A DNA stretch of 64,000 nucleotides from an uncultured Eubacterium sp. (GCA_910580075.1 CAJTVR010000014.1:1-64000), one strand, 5' to 3'; numbered from the stretch's first letter, positions 17,666-27,699 are shown. Notes: generated by a model not told the origin, from the letters alone. Translations and numbers: made by a program.

Positions 17666-18874
17666 ATGACAAAAAGCGGAGGTACAAAATTGCGGGCTCT
17701 TCCAGAGCAGAGTTCGGAAGAGTTATCCGAGTTAAAACAGAAAATCCGGATTCATAGAATGAAAATTCTCATACTGATTCTGGCAGGAATCAGTATAGTC
17801 ATTGGATTATGTTTTGCCGCGTTTATATATTTTGAGAATAAAGTCTATACTGATTATGAAATCATAGAGCAGACAGAGCGCAGTGAAATGCAGGCTGCAG
17901 AATATGAAGAATTTTGCGGCAGCGTACTGCAGTATACCCAGGACGGAGCCGTTTATTCAGATATTGAAGGGAATGTTTTCTGGAATCAGACTTATGAAAT
18001 GGAAACGCCGTGTATTACGATGTGTGATGATTATCTGGCTATTTATGAACAGGGCGGAACCCGTATTTATATCATGAGCATGGCGGGACAGCAGGGAGCA
18101 ATCAGTACGACACTGCCGATCCAGCGGGTCAGTATTGCCAGCCAGGGAACAGTAGCTGTGCTCATGGAAGATTCCCAGACCAGCTATTTACATATGTATA
18201 ATAAAGAAGGAAAACAGCTGGCTGGAGGCGAGCTTCATATAGAAAACAGCGGATATCCGCTGGATATTGCTTTATCGGCAGATGCTCAGAAGCTGGCGGT
18301 CAGTCTTTTGGATATCAAAGAAGCGGATGTGAAATCAACCGTAGTATTCTACAATTACGGTACAGTAGGAAAGAGCGAAATTGACAATATCGTAAGCTCC
18401 TACAGCTACATGGATATGGTCATACCAAGTATCCGGTTTGTAAGCAATGACAGGCTTCTGGCGTTTGGAGATACCGATATCATAATTTTTGAAGGGACAC
18501 AGAAACCGGCGGAAGCCCGCAAAATTAAGTGCAAATCAAATATCCGCAGCATATACTGGGACGAAGAAAATTTCGGACTTGTATTTGATAACCCGGATTC
18601 CGCAAAAGGATATCTGACTCATATATATAATATGAAAGGCGCTCTGGTGCTGGAACAGAAATTTGACCTGGAGTATACAGACATCGGTTTTCTGCAGAAC
18701 GGCCTGCTATGCATCCGCAATGAAAAAAGCGTTCAGCTGTTTACAATGCGCGGCAGCAAGCGGTTTGAATATACATTTGACCGGAATGTATATGATGTCA
18801 TATCAGGAAACGGACAGTTAGATTACTGGATCATACTGAGCGGAGAAACGGACAGAATAAAATTAAAGGATTAA
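17666..18874 (+). CDS. DUF5711-like membrane-anchored beta-propeller protein
   Basis: 402 residues: charged N-terminus, one membrane helix near residues 32-55 (ILILILAGISIVIGLCFAAF), then an extracellular part of repeated beta strands resembling a propeller (VYSDIEGNVFWNQTYEM..., LDIALSADAQKLAVS). Matches the Clostridia family DUF5711, usually next to a CvpA gene as here. Role unknown; position after the LysM protein suggests cell-envelope work. Confidence 0.75.
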   Translation: MTKSGGTKLRALPEQSSEELSELKQKIRIHRMKILILILAGISIVIGLCFAAFIYFENKVYTDYEIIEQTERSEMQAAEYEEFCGSVLQYTQDGAVYSDIEGNVFWNQTYEMETPCITMCDDYLAIYEQGGTRIYIMSMAGQQGAISTTLPIQRVSIASQGTVAVLMEDSQTSYLHMYNKEGKQLAGGELHIENSGYPLDIALSADAQKLAVSLLDIKEADVKSTVVFYNYGTVGKSEIDNIVSSYSYMDMVIPSIRFVSNDRLLAFGDTDIIIFEGTQKPAEARKIKCKSNIRSIYWDEENFGLVFDNPDSAKGYLTHIYNMKGALVLEQKFDLEYTDIGFLQNGLLCIRNEKSVQLFTMRGSKRFEYTFDRNVYDVISGNGQLDYWIILSGETDRIKLKD

Positions 18875-18881
18875 AAAAAGA

Positions 18882-19580
18882 ATGAATTGGTTGTATATAG
18901 CTGTAATGGGATATATTGTGCTATGTGCCGTGCGCGGATATCACAAAGGAATATTAAGAGTCGCTTATTCACTGGCAGCGCTGCTGGTCACAGTTGTATT
19001 TGTGGCAGCTGTATCTCCGGCAGTCAGAAATGTACTTACTGAACAGACCTCCATAGCGGACCAGATTGAAATAAAAAGCGAAGAACTTATAAGAAATCAG
19101 ATTAACCAGAGATTAGAAGACGGCACACTTGCACAGAGCAAAGGCCTTCCCTGGTTTGCAGTCCCGGAATCTGTACGTGACGAACTGGGCAGCGGGACAA
19201 AAAAAGTCATAAAAGAAATTTTAAAATCTCAGAAAATATATGAAAAAATGGCTAAAGCAGTGGCCGAATACTGCGTTTCTACAATTGCGTTCGTTCTTAC
19301 ACTGACAGTCATCCAGATTTTCCTGTATCTGTTTCGAAAAAAACTGAACTTATTTGCAAGACTTCCGGGCATCAATCTTGCAAACATGATACTTGGATTC
19401 TTTGCCGGAGTAGTGAAAGCGTTTTTTGTAATATGGGTTGTGTTTGCACTCATAAAAACCAGCGAAATTTTACCGGTGAGCGCTGCCCTGATTGAAATGA
19501 TTGAGGAGAATGCGGTACTGACAGAACTGTATGAGAAGAATATGGTATTAGAGGGGATGAAGAGATTATCTTTATTATAA
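18882..19580 (+). CDS. CvpA family membrane protein
   Basis: 232 residues. Begins with NWLYIAVMGYIVLCAVRGYHKGILR, the CvpA start pattern, with four membrane helices split by a long loop (about 55-125) as in Firmicute members. CvpA is needed for colicin V production in E. coli and has been linked to envelope homeostasis. Seven bases after the DUF5711 gene, so co-transcribed. Confidence 0.85.
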   Translation: MNWLYIAVMGYIVLCAVRGYHKGILRVAYSLAALLVTVVFVAAVSPAVRNVLTEQTSIADQIEIKSEELIRNQINQRLEDGTLAQSKGLPWFAVPESVRDELGSGTKKVIKEILKSQKIYEKMAKAVAEYCVSTIAFVLTLTVIQIFLYLFRKKLNLFARLPGINLANMILGFFAGVVKAFFVIWVVFALIKTSEILPVSAALIEMIEENAVLTELYEKNMVLEGMKRLSLL

Positions 19581-19600
19581 TATATGCAGTGGGATTAACC

Positions 19601-19681
19601 GGACGCCGGGCGGAGAAATTTTTTCCTTTTTCAGTTCCGCCTTCGAACAGAAAAAGGAAAAAATTTCTCTTCCCGGCGTCC
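19601..19681. repeat. Long palindromic repeat, family B, copy 1
   Basis: 81 bases: GGACGCCGGG...CCCGGCGTCC outer arms, then GAAATTTTTTCCTTTTTC / GAAAAAGGAAAAAATTTC inner arms around GTTCCGCCTTCGAAC. A second copy is at 27571-27651. It sits between CvpA and the response regulator and could act as a two-way terminator. Confidence 0.75.
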
Positions 19682-19716
19682 TGATAATTTACATTTTCCA
19701 GCTTAGGAGGCTCAGC

Positions 19717-20433
19717 ATGATTAAAATAGCAGTTTGTGACGATGAACAGACACTGGTATCTGAAAACAGAAAAATTGTGGAACAGTATATGAGGGAGCAT
19801 AAAGAAGCGGCAGTAATTGAAGAATACAGCAGCGGGGAATTTCTGGCGGCAGATATTCAGGAAGGGACATATTTTGATCTGATTCTTCTGGACATAGAAA
19901 TGCCTCGTAAAAGCGGAATGGAAATCACCCCGCAGATAAAAAAATATCTTCCGAATGTACTGATTATCTTTGTTACTTCTCATTTAAAGTATGCGATTGA
20001 TTCATTTGCTTTATCTATTTTCCGATATATTCCCAAGCAGGAATTAAAGCCCCGGCTGGACCAGGCGCTGCATGATGCATTTCATTATATTAATCTGGAA
20101 AAAAACGATTTCTACACAATCCAGACACATACCCGTCTTGAAAAAATTCTGTTAAAAGATATTTTATACATTGAAAAAAGCGGAAAAAATGCACGGATTG
20201 TAACATTCTATAACCAGACAAAGGTGCGGAAAAGTTTGTCTCAGGTATACGAAGAAATAGACCGGGAGGAATTTATTTATATTGACAGAGGATGCATTGT
20301 AAATATCATTCATATCATGCAGATAAAAAATGGTGAAGCTGTATTAAAAAACGGCGAATCCAAGGCGGTCAGCCGGTCACATGTCCAGCCGGTCAAAGAG
20401 TTAATCGCTGCATTCTGGGGGAAAGAGCTTTGA
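19717..20433 (+). CDS. LytTR-family response regulator
   Basis: 238 residues; site TTAGGAGG. Receiver domain with acidic pair CDDE, phosphorylation Asp in LLDIEMP and FVTSH; LytTR DNA-binding domain from about 135 (ILYIEKSGKNARIVTF..., IDRGCIVNI...). AgrA/ComE-like regulators act on peptide or envelope signals. The next gene is its kinase, and downstream genes encode a small membrane protein and an ABC transporter that it may control. Confidence 0.92.
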   Translation: MIKIAVCDDEQTLVSENRKIVEQYMREHKEAAVIEEYSSGEFLAADIQEGTYFDLILLDIEMPRKSGMEITPQIKKYLPNVLIIFVTSHLKYAIDSFALSIFRYIPKQELKPRLDQALHDAFHYINLEKNDFYTIQTHTRLEKILLKDILYIEKSGKNARIVTFYNQTKVRKSLSQVYEEIDREEFIYIDRGCIVNIIHIMQIKNGEAVLKNGESKAVSRSHVQPVKELIAAFWGKEL

Positions 20434-20435
20434 AT

Positions 20436-21809
20436 ATGTTAGTCATTACAATAGAAATCCTGGCGACTATTTTAGAGGGGTACATTGGAATCATGTCTGC
20501 CGGGCTTGTATTAGAAAGCAGATACGGAAACAGGAAACAGCGCCTGTATGCTTTAACAGTATCTGCTTTTCTTTCTGTTTTTGTTACTCTTTTAAATAAA
20601 GCAGTGTTGTTTTCTTATGTCACGATAGCGTTCGGGATTATCAGCATATCGGCTTCCGTTTGTTTTCTATATAGATGTAAATATGTACATGCATTTATGG
20701 TAATCTGTTTTTATTTTATGTGCATGAACTATCTTGATTTTCTGGCAATTACGATAACCGGGGCAGTCCTGCAGGACCCGGATTATTCCAGAGCCGTAGT
20801 AACTGAATATGGATTTTTAAGAATCCGCCAGATGCTGATCTGCAAGGGGCTGCTGGCTGCAGCATATCTGTGTGCCAGACATTTTATAAAAGGGAAATTC
20901 AGGCCGGATTCGTGGAAGCACTATATGATGCTTACGATAGCAGGGGGAATCGGAATTATTTATCTGATTGAAAGCTCCATCGAGCAGGTAAATGATACAG
21001 ACGTAGTGAACTGGCTTGTATTCAGTATAATAATTTTACTCAGCTGGATTTTAGTGATTTTTTATGAAAAGAGCAGGCATGAAGCAGATATGGTCCGGTT
21101 TATGGAAATGCGCAACGCGCTGCTGGAAGAAAATTACAGGGGATTAAGCGAGGCATATTCTGCAAATGCAAAAGTCTATCATGATTTTAATAACCATATG
21201 CATATCCTGCAGCAGTACTTAATACACGAAGATACGAAACATGCGCTGGAATATTTGGAGCATATCAGCGGGCCGGTCAAATCTCTGCTGGAACATACCT
21301 GGACAGGCAATGAAGTGATTGATGTGATTATAAACAGCAAGTTAAAAAAGATGGAGGAAAACCGCATTCGGACACGAATCAATGTAGAATTTCCAAACAA
21401 CAGCGATATTATGCCGGGTGATATATGTACTATACTGGGCAATCTGCTGGATAATGCAATAGAAGCATGCCAGAGAAATAAAAAGCAGGAAAACAAATGG
21501 ATACATATTACAATCAGAATCGTAAATGCCATGCTTATTTTTAAAATTGAAAACGGAAACGAGACAGCACCGCAGATTCGAAATAAGCAGATGGTAACAT
21601 CAAAGGGAGATGAGAGGTTTCACGGCTGGGGAATCAAAAGTGCGGCTTCGGCGGTTGAAAAATATGAAGGGGTCATGCAGCATACGGCTGAGGAGGACCG
21701 GGTGGCGGCAGTTGTAACGCTTAATTATAATGTATGCGGCCAGACTATTACCGCTGGAAATGCTCATCCGGACAAAGGGAAAGAGTCTGTGCCGGAAAAG
21801 GCCGGCTGA
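20436..21809 (+). CDS. GHKL-family sensor histidine kinase
   Basis: 457 residues from the ATG at 20436; a TTG at 20430 overlaps the regulator stop and is too close to the ribosome binding site (GGGGGAAAG). Six or so membrane helices in residues 1-205, then a dimerisation part with YHDFNNHM (phosphorylated His) and an ATPase domain with NLLDNAIEA (N box) and HGWGIKS in place of the usual GxGL G box. AgrC-like kinases of this group sense peptides. Translationally coupled to the response regulator. Confidence 0.9.
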   Translation: MLVITIEILATILEGYIGIMSAGLVLESRYGNRKQRLYALTVSAFLSVFVTLLNKAVLFSYVTIAFGIISISASVCFLYRCKYVHAFMVICFYFMCMNYLDFLAITITGAVLQDPDYSRAVVTEYGFLRIRQMLICKGLLAAAYLCARHFIKGKFRPDSWKHYMMLTIAGGIGIIYLIESSIEQVNDTDVVNWLVFSIIILLSWILVIFYEKSRHEADMVRFMEMRNALLEENYRGLSEAYSANAKVYHDFNNHMHILQQYLIHEDTKHALEYLEHISGPVKSLLEHTWTGNEVIDVIINSKLKKMEENRIRTRINVEFPNNSDIMPGDICTILGNLLDNAIEACQRNKKQENKWIHITIRIVNAMLIFKIENGNETAPQIRNKQMVTSKGDERFHGWGIKSAASAVEKYEGVMQHTAEEDRVAAVVTLNYNVCGQTITAGNAHPDKGKESVPEKAG

Positions 21810-21922
21810 TGGAGGACATTTACCGGCCGAATAGGGACAAAAGGGATCAAGGGGCATTTTTTCATGTATGATATGACTGTCAGTAAAGTTCAGAGAATAA
21901 AAAGAGCCGGGAGGATGTTATT

Positions 21923-22090
21923 ATGAGTGAAAAACAAAGATTATATGTAAGAATTTTATCGGCAGTCATATTCGCAGCAGGAGGAGCAGTATATCTGGCA
22001 GCAGGAGAGCGGATTTATGCAGCGGCTTTTCTTACAGCCGGCATCGCTTTTGGATACGGGGCGCTAAAGGAGATTAGGAATAAAAAATAG
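21923..22090 (+). CDS. Small two-helix membrane protein
   Basis: 55 residues after CGGGAGGA. Two hydrophobic stretches (ILSAVIFAAGGAVYLAAG and IYAAAFLTAGIAFGYGAL) with a charged tail. It lies between the two-component system and the ABC transporter, 12 bases before the ATPase gene. It may be an accessory or immunity protein; no family recognised. Confidence 0.7.
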   Translation: MSEKQRLYVRILSAVIFAAGGAVYLAAGERIYAAAFLTAGIAFGYGALKEIRNKK

Positions 22091-22102
22091 GGAGGGACGC
22101 GG

Positions 22103-22846
22103 ATGTTAGAGTTCAAAAATCTTTCTGTATGGTATACCAGGAAGGCGGCCCGCATAGAAAGCGTTTCGCACAGCTGCATAAGATATGAGGATCAAAAAAT
22201 TATTATCAGGAATGCGGATTTTGGGATTGGCTCACACAGTGTGACCGGACTGCTGGGAATCAACGGAGCGGGAAAGACGACGTTAATAAATACGGTCAGC
22301 GGGATTCATGAAATGTATCGTGCAGGATGTATTTTATTTCAGGATCATGAAATTACGCCGGCAGATGATGAGTTTCGTCTGCAGAGGTATACAGTATTTA
22401 CGGATAGCCAGGCATTCCAATACTGGACATTCTGCGAATACAAAGATTATATAGAAAAAGTCTATCAAAAGAAAGCAGATGCAGAATACCTGGAATACCT
22501 CATCCAGGGATTCCGGTTTGAAGAGTATCAGAACCAGTATATAAAAAACCTTTCGACCGGAAATAAAAAGAAAGTGTTTCTGATTGCAGGATTTGCTTTA
22601 CAGCTGCCGCTGCTGATTTTAGATGAACCGCTGGACGGACTGGATTTTGACTCGGCAGAGTTTTTATATCAGGCATTGAGAGAGCATAAAAAGTATGGGA
22701 GCGTCTTTATGAGTTCGCATATTGCAGAAAGTTTTGAAAGAACATGTGATAAAGTACTGCTTTTGGATCAGGGCAGAATAAGCAGCAGAGCTGTCACAGA
22801 GCATACAGATATTCGAAAGGAATTAAAGGAGTGGCTGAATGAGTGA
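22103..22846 (+). CDS. ABC transporter ATP-binding protein
   Basis: 247 residues; site AGGGAGGG. Walker A GINGAGKTT, Walker B LLILDEPLDGLD, switch His in SSHIAE. The signature is LSTGNKKK rather than LSGGQ, as in many bacitracin/lantibiotic-type and YtrB-like exporters. Its gene end overlaps the permease gene by eight bases. Works at the inner face of the membrane with that permease. Confidence 0.92.
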   Translation: MLEFKNLSVWYTRKAARIESVSHSCIRYEDQKIIIRNADFGIGSHSVTGLLGINGAGKTTLINTVSGIHEMYRAGCILFQDHEITPADDEFRLQRYTVFTDSQAFQYWTFCEYKDYIEKVYQKKADAEYLEYLIQGFRFEEYQNQYIKNLSTGNKKKVFLIAGFALQLPLLILDEPLDGLDFDSAEFLYQALREHKKYGSVFMSSHIAESFERTCDKVLLLDQGRISSRAVTEHTDIRKELKEWLNE

Positions 22847-23978
22847 AATCAAACTGTTTTTGCGGGATTTTATCACTCCGGCAAAGATAAAAAGATATGT
22901 GGGATACGTGTTTGTGTTTGCTGTTTTTATTCAGATTTTCTTCCAGGACCAGGCAGTTTTCCGCCTCAGCGGTTCTGCCGGAAGCATGATCGGATACGGG
23001 ATGGCATTTACTTCAGCAGTTTATGTGACACATACGTATCCGGTTTTTGAAAATATCGGGTTTTATCTGGCGCTGCCGGTGAAAAAATGGAAAATGTACG
23101 GCGCATACTTTGCAGCCCTGTGGATATGCACACTCCTTCAGAGGATATCGTTTGCAGTCCCTGTCGTTGTAAAATTCAGCACCCATGCAGCGGAAAATCT
23201 GCTTCTTCTTATTTTAAATTCAGGAACTGCAGTGCTTTTGAGTATCGGTCTGCTGCTGGCTGAAAATTCTAAAAAATGGGGAACCCTGATCTGGAATCTG
23301 GTGCTGGCGGCTGCGCTGCCTGCCGCAGGATATCTGGATCTGCAGTCCGGATACCAGGCAGTGCTGTCAGTCTGCATAGCAGCCGGCGCTGCTGCCAGTT
23401 TCCGCAGTATGAAAATAACAGATCTGATGATCATACATGAACCAAAGAAAAACAGGCCGGGAAAATGTGCTGCTAATTATTTTTACAGGGTGGCTGTGAC
23501 AGAAAAAATATATCTGGCCAATACGGCATGTATCATTGTATTTCTCATAGTTTTGTGTATGATAAGCAGGGAAAACCAGGTCATGATGAATCTGGTCTGG
23601 TGTACCGGTGCTGTAAATACGCCTTTTCTGACAATGATATCGGCTGATTTACAGACATCACGCCATATCGATATGCTTCCTGCAAAGAAAAACAGTATTT
23701 ATAAGCAGTATTTTATATTTCTGCTGAGTTATTTCCTGATGATCAATAGCATTATTCTGCTGGCAAAATATATGATCTTTCAAGAACTTATGTACCGGGA
23801 TGTGTTCTTAGCACTGCTGTCAGCACCTTTTGAAACAGCTCTGGCCGGAATGCTGGAAAGAAAACGCAGAATAACGGGGTGGCAGACGAAGCAGGAATTA
23901 TGGAAAAATCCGAGAAAGTATGTGCTGCCGCTGGCAGTATTTATAGGAGTTTCTGTTTATTATTCTGCTGGAATATAA
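22839..23978 (+). CDS. ABC transporter permease
   Basis: 379 residues with about ten hydrophobic segments and no ATPase motifs. Begins inside the end of the ATPase gene. Substrate unknown; the linked LytTR/GHKL system suggests export of, or resistance to, a peptide. I do not recognise a close family. Confidence 0.8.
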   Translation: MSEIKLFLRDFITPAKIKRYVGYVFVFAVFIQIFFQDQAVFRLSGSAGSMIGYGMAFTSAVYVTHTYPVFENIGFYLALPVKKWKMYGAYFAALWICTLLQRISFAVPVVVKFSTHAAENLLLLILNSGTAVLLSIGLLLAENSKKWGTLIWNLVLAAALPAAGYLDLQSGYQAVLSVCIAAGAAASFRSMKITDLMIIHEPKKNRPGKCAANYFYRVAVTEKIYLANTACIIVFLIVLCMISRENQVMMNLVWCTGAVNTPFLTMISADLQTSRHIDMLPAKKNSIYKQYFIFLLSYFLMINSIILLAKYMIFQELMYRDVFLALLSAPFETALAGMLERKRRITGWQTKQELWKNPRKYVLPLAVFIGVSVYYSAGI

Positions 23979-24103
23979 GAAAAATGCGGATTCTGTAAGA
24001 TACGAGGAATATTAGAAAAATTCAGGTAGGATTCTATTGTATGTAAAGCTGAGATGTGGTGAGCCATAAGACAGATATAAAAAAATGCAGAACATGTTTA
24101 GAG

Positions 24104-24203
24104 GGGGCTGTCGCACTAAGTAAAATATATACAAGATATAGTATAAAGAATGGTTTAAACCAGCCATATCTTGTATCCATTTTCTTAATGCGAAAGCTCC
24201 TCT
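24104..24203. repeat. Palindromic MITE-like element, copy 2
   Basis: Same order as the copy at 7978-8075: GGGGCTGTCGCACTAAG at the left, inner ACAAGATATAG / CATATCTTGT, and a worn right end (CTTAATGCGAAAGCTCC). The right arm has changed more than the left, so this copy is older or no longer active. It fills most of the gap between the convergent permease and CAP-protein genes. Confidence 0.75.
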
Positions 24204-24240
24204 TCAATAATAGATCACCGGACAAACCTGATCCAAATAT

Positions 24241-26070
24241 TTATTTCTTCAGTTTAAGCTTTTTCACATTGCTCCAAGGCCCGTAATGTTTTACGCCGTC
24301 TACTTTCTGGAATGTTCTTACTCTTACATAGTAAGTAGTACCTTTTTTCAGTCCGGTAATTGTCTTGGAATCTGTAAAAACACCTGCATTTTTCAGCTTG
24401 GTTTTGCTGGCTGGAAATTTGCTTGAGGTAGAATAAGAAATCTGGTATCCGTCACCGTAAGCATCCCATGCCCATGCAGCTTTTAATTTGCCTTTTCCTG
24501 TATTTTTCAGACTTTTCAGTTTTACTTTTTCTACGCTTACAGGCTCATTCGATTCATCAGGGTCCGGTTCGCTGATGTCAATATTGCTGTAATCGTTATT
24601 TCCGGTACTTCCTCCAGGATTCGCAGTTCCGCCGCCTGTAGTGCCTGAGCTTCCGGGATTTGTGCCTGGCACGGACGGATTCTGTGTCAGATAAGTCCAG
24701 TGTGCATAAACACTGCTGTTGGTATTAAATACAGTAGTGGATGTAACCTGGGTGCCGCCGCTTGCTGCAGTATACCAGCCGTCAAATCTGTAATTTTCAC
24801 GGCGGGCATTTGGAAGAGATGAAAGTCTCTGGTTTACAGTAATGTATGACGAAAGTCCGTCAACGGTCCCTCCGTTTCCATAGAAGGTAACGGTAAATTC
24901 GGAAGCCTTTTTCGTTGTAAAAGATCCGGTCAGTGATTCGATTCTGTCACTGTCTGTAGTGTAATATAATTTAAAATAATAGGTTGTATCAGGCGTCAGT
25001 CCGGTTAATGGAATCGTAAGCACAGAAGTCGTAGCATAACTGTTCATCACCCGGGTATCCGGCATGTAAGAACTGGAAGTGCCAAGCGTGATGCCGTAAG
25101 TCCTGACATAACGGAACGGAATGGTGGCTGTAACGGTAGCAGTGGTATCTGTAACTTCCGTAGCAGTAAAATTTGTAAAGGTAGAAGAATACGTCGATTC
25201 CCACTGTGCATACAATGGCGTATCGTTATAAAATACGGTACTGGATGTTACGAGATTTCCGCCTGAAGGCTGCGTATACCATCCCTTAAACGTATAGCCG
25301 TTTTTCCATACATTCGGAAAACTGGTAAGTCTCTGATTTACGGTAGTCTGTCGGGTATTTTCGTTCGAATTACTGTAATCGGAATAAAAAGTAATTGTAT
25401 ATTCCCTGTAGCCGGAACCATTTCCAGAGCTGCCAGGAGTATAGGACGAAAGCGTTTCGATATTTACAGTCTGTCTGTTATTATTTGCCGCTGTAGGAGC
25501 CGTATTTGGGAATACAGCATAACCAAACTCCTGTACCCAGTAATGCCTTCCGTTGTAAGAAACATGCCCGATCCCAATCGCATTAAACGATTCACCAAGC
25601 ATATTGCGCCGGTGTCCCTGCCCTGAATACTGTTCGTTTGTTTCTTTCCATCCCTCAAATGCCGCAGAAGCTGTCGGATAGCCGGATGCAATATTCTCGC
25701 CTTTATAACTGTAAGTATTGGAACTTCCGTAAGCTGTAAAACAGTCTGTGCCGTTTGGCCTTGTATGGCTGAAAGAAATAGCAATTTCAGCAGCCCGCAG
25801 CATGGCAATTCTTTCCAGTTCATAATCATACTGAAGATATGATAAATTGGAATAATTAACCCGTTCCGAGTTCGACTGGTTCCATGCCCAGGCTTCCGAT
25901 GGATTTGTGCGGAATGAATTCACCATTTGCAGCATATCCCTTGCTTCTGACTGTCCGTACTGCAGGTCAATGCCAATCGTTGTGGTTGCCTTTGCAGACT
26001 GCGGGGATACACAGAAGCAGAGGAAGAATGTGCACAGAAAGATACTTGTGATGTGTAGAAATTTTTTCAT
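24241..26070 (-). CDS. Secreted CAP-domain protein with InlB-type and FN3-like repeats
   Basis: 609 residues. Signal peptide at 1-29 (FLHITSIFLCTFFLCFCV, cut near AKA). CAP/SCP domain about 40-190 with FSHTRPNG, GENIASG and GHRRNMLGESFNAIGIG. Two Listeria-Bacteroides (InlB B) repeats, each ending in GWYT..SGG...YA.W (about 215-285 and 395-460), flank an FN3-like domain; after a Gly/Ser/Pro linker there is a final FN3-like domain (about 510-609). No LPXTG anchor, so it is released or held by these repeats. CAP proteins bind lipids or cut proteins in some species; the role here is unknown. Confidence 0.88.
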   Translation of the reverse strand: MKKFLHITSIFLCTFFLCFCVSPQSAKATTTIGIDLQYGQSEARDMLQMVNSFRTNPSEAWAWNQSNSERVNYSNLSYLQYDYELERIAMLRAAEIAISFSHTRPNGTDCFTAYGSSNTYSYKGENIASGYPTASAAFEGWKETNEQYSGQGHRRNMLGESFNAIGIGHVSYNGRHYWVQEFGYAVFPNTAPTAANNNRQTVNIETLSSYTPGSSGNGSGYREYTITFYSDYSNSNENTRQTTVNQRLTSFPNVWKNGYTFKGWYTQPSGGNLVTSSTVFYNDTPLYAQWESTYSSTFTNFTATEVTDTTATVTATIPFRYVRTYGITLGTSSSYMPDTRVMNSYATTSVLTIPLTGLTPDTTYYFKLYYTTDSDRIESLTGSFTTKKASEFTVTFYGNGGTVDGLSSYITVNQRLSSLPNARRENYRFDGWYTAASGGTQVTSTTVFNTNSSVYAHWTYLTQNPSVPGTNPGSSGTTGGGTANPGGSTGNNDYSNIDISEPDPDESNEPVSVEKVKLKSLKNTGKGKLKAAWAWDAYGDGYQISYSTSSKFPASKTKLKNAGVFTDSKTITGLKKGTTYYVRVRTFQKVDGVKHYGPWSNVKKLKLKK

Positions 26071-26288
26071 AGGGTTTTCCTCGCTTTCTTGTTTGATATA
26101 TCCAGGATACCATATATATTTTGGGGAATCAATGCCGGATTCATGAATGAAATGACTAATTCACGCAGCGTGTTCCTGCCATTGACATTTAGAAAAAAGC
26201 GTAGCAAAATGAGAAAAACAAATATTCCTGTACACAGGATACAAATGCCGGCCGGGGAATATTCAAAGAGATTCGGAGGAACAATAAC

Positions 26289-27542
26289 ATGGAGAAGATA
26301 AGGCGGTGCTTTAATACAGAAGGGACATGCCGTCCTGAATGCCACTACATGGTAAATATAGATGACAGACTGAAATATATCAGACAGTTTTTTGTAGACA
26401 GGGGGAAATATTTTGCCGTTAACAGAGGAAGGCAGTATGGAAAGACAACCATGCTCCAGCTGCTGGCCAGTGAACTGAAAGAAGAATATATCGTTATATT
26501 TATGGATTTTCAGTAAATAAGTACAGCAGATTTTAGCGATGAAGCATCGTTTGCAAAAGTTTTTGCCAGAATATTTGTAAGGTCATCCCAGGAGCAGGAC
26601 GGTGCAGCAGACCTGACAGATCCTGTCAGTGATTTTGCTCAAAAAGAAAAAAACTGTACGCTGCAGGAACTGTTTTCAAGGCTCAGCGAAGGATGTGCGA
26701 ACGCTTCCAGGAAAGCAGTTCTGATCATAGATGAAACAGACAGTGCTGGAAATAATCAGGTGTTTTTAGATTTTCTGGCAATGCTTCGTACTTATTATCT
26801 CAGCCGGGAGCGGCAGCCGGTATTCCGGTCGGTAATTCTGGCTGGAGTATATGATATTAAAAATTTAAAACTGAAAATAAGGCCTGATGAACAGCATCAG
26901 TATAACAGTCCGTGGAATATAGCAGCTGATTTTGATGTGGACATGAGCTTTTCACCGAAGCAGATTGCCGGTATGTTAGAAGAATATGAGACAGACTGCC
27001 AGACAGGAATGAACGTAAGCGAAGCTGCAGAGGAAATCTATCAGTATACATCAGGATATCCGTACCTTGTTTCAGCAGTCTGCAGATTTCTTGATGAAAA
27101 AGTACCCGGCATTATGTAGGAAAGATCAGCAGAAAGCATATCAGAAAAAATCCCGGCCAGTGATATGAAAAATGTATGGACAAAACAGGGAATTGCCAGG
27201 GTGGTTAAAATGCTGTTAGAAGAAAGACGTCCGATTTTTGAGAGCATGACAAGACAGCTTACAGAGTATCCGGAAATGAGACAAATGCTGCATGCCATTT
27301 TGTTTCAGGGAAAACAAATCACATATAATCCGTATCATCCGCTGATTCATCTGGCAGCTATGTTTGGATATGTAGTAAATAAAGAATCTGCAATTCAGAT
27401 CTCAAACCGTATTTTTGAAATCTGTCTGTACAACCTGTTTCTTTCAGAGGAAGAGATATCAAATGTTTTATATGAAGAAGCTCAGGGAAGAAGGAAGGAG
27501 TTCGTAAAAAACGGAAAACTGGATATGGAATTTATAATCTGA
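26289..27542 (+). pseudogene. AAA-ATPase-like (DUF1703-type) gene, broken
   Basis: One continuous reading frame across 26289-27542 with two nonsense codons: TAA at 26514-26516 and TAG at 27117-27119. Walker A is readable (GRQYGKTT), Walker B (VLIIDETDSA), and the C-terminal start (YNPYHPLIHLAAMFGYV). The family usually has about 520-560 residues with a PD-(D/E)XK nuclease-like end; this frame stops after 417 codons at KLDMEFII, just before palindrome copy 2 (27571). It is therefore truncated as well. Such genes are abundant, often decaying, in Lachnospiraceae and gut Bacteroidetes. Confidence 0.85.
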
Positions 27543-27570
27543 TGCCCTGGCGTTTTGGTATAGGTTATCC

Positions 27571-27651
27571 GTACGCCAGGCGGATAAACTTTTTCCTTTT
27601 TTTGTTCCGCCTCCGAACAGAAAAAGGAAAACATTTCTCTGCCTGGCGTTC
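27571..27651. repeat. Long palindromic repeat, family B, copy 2
   Basis: Matches 19601-19681 in layout: GTACGCCAGG...CCTGGCGTTC outer arms and CTTTTTCCTTTTT / GAAAAAGGAAAAC inner arms around GTTCCGCCTCCGAAC. Pairing extends outward on both sides (GGTATAGG to CCCATACC, about 27557-27667). It lies where the ATPase gene loses its 3' end. Confidence 0.75.
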
Positions 27652-27699
27652 GGGAATCCCATACCTGAACACAATTTTTAACAAAATTAGAAAAACAGC

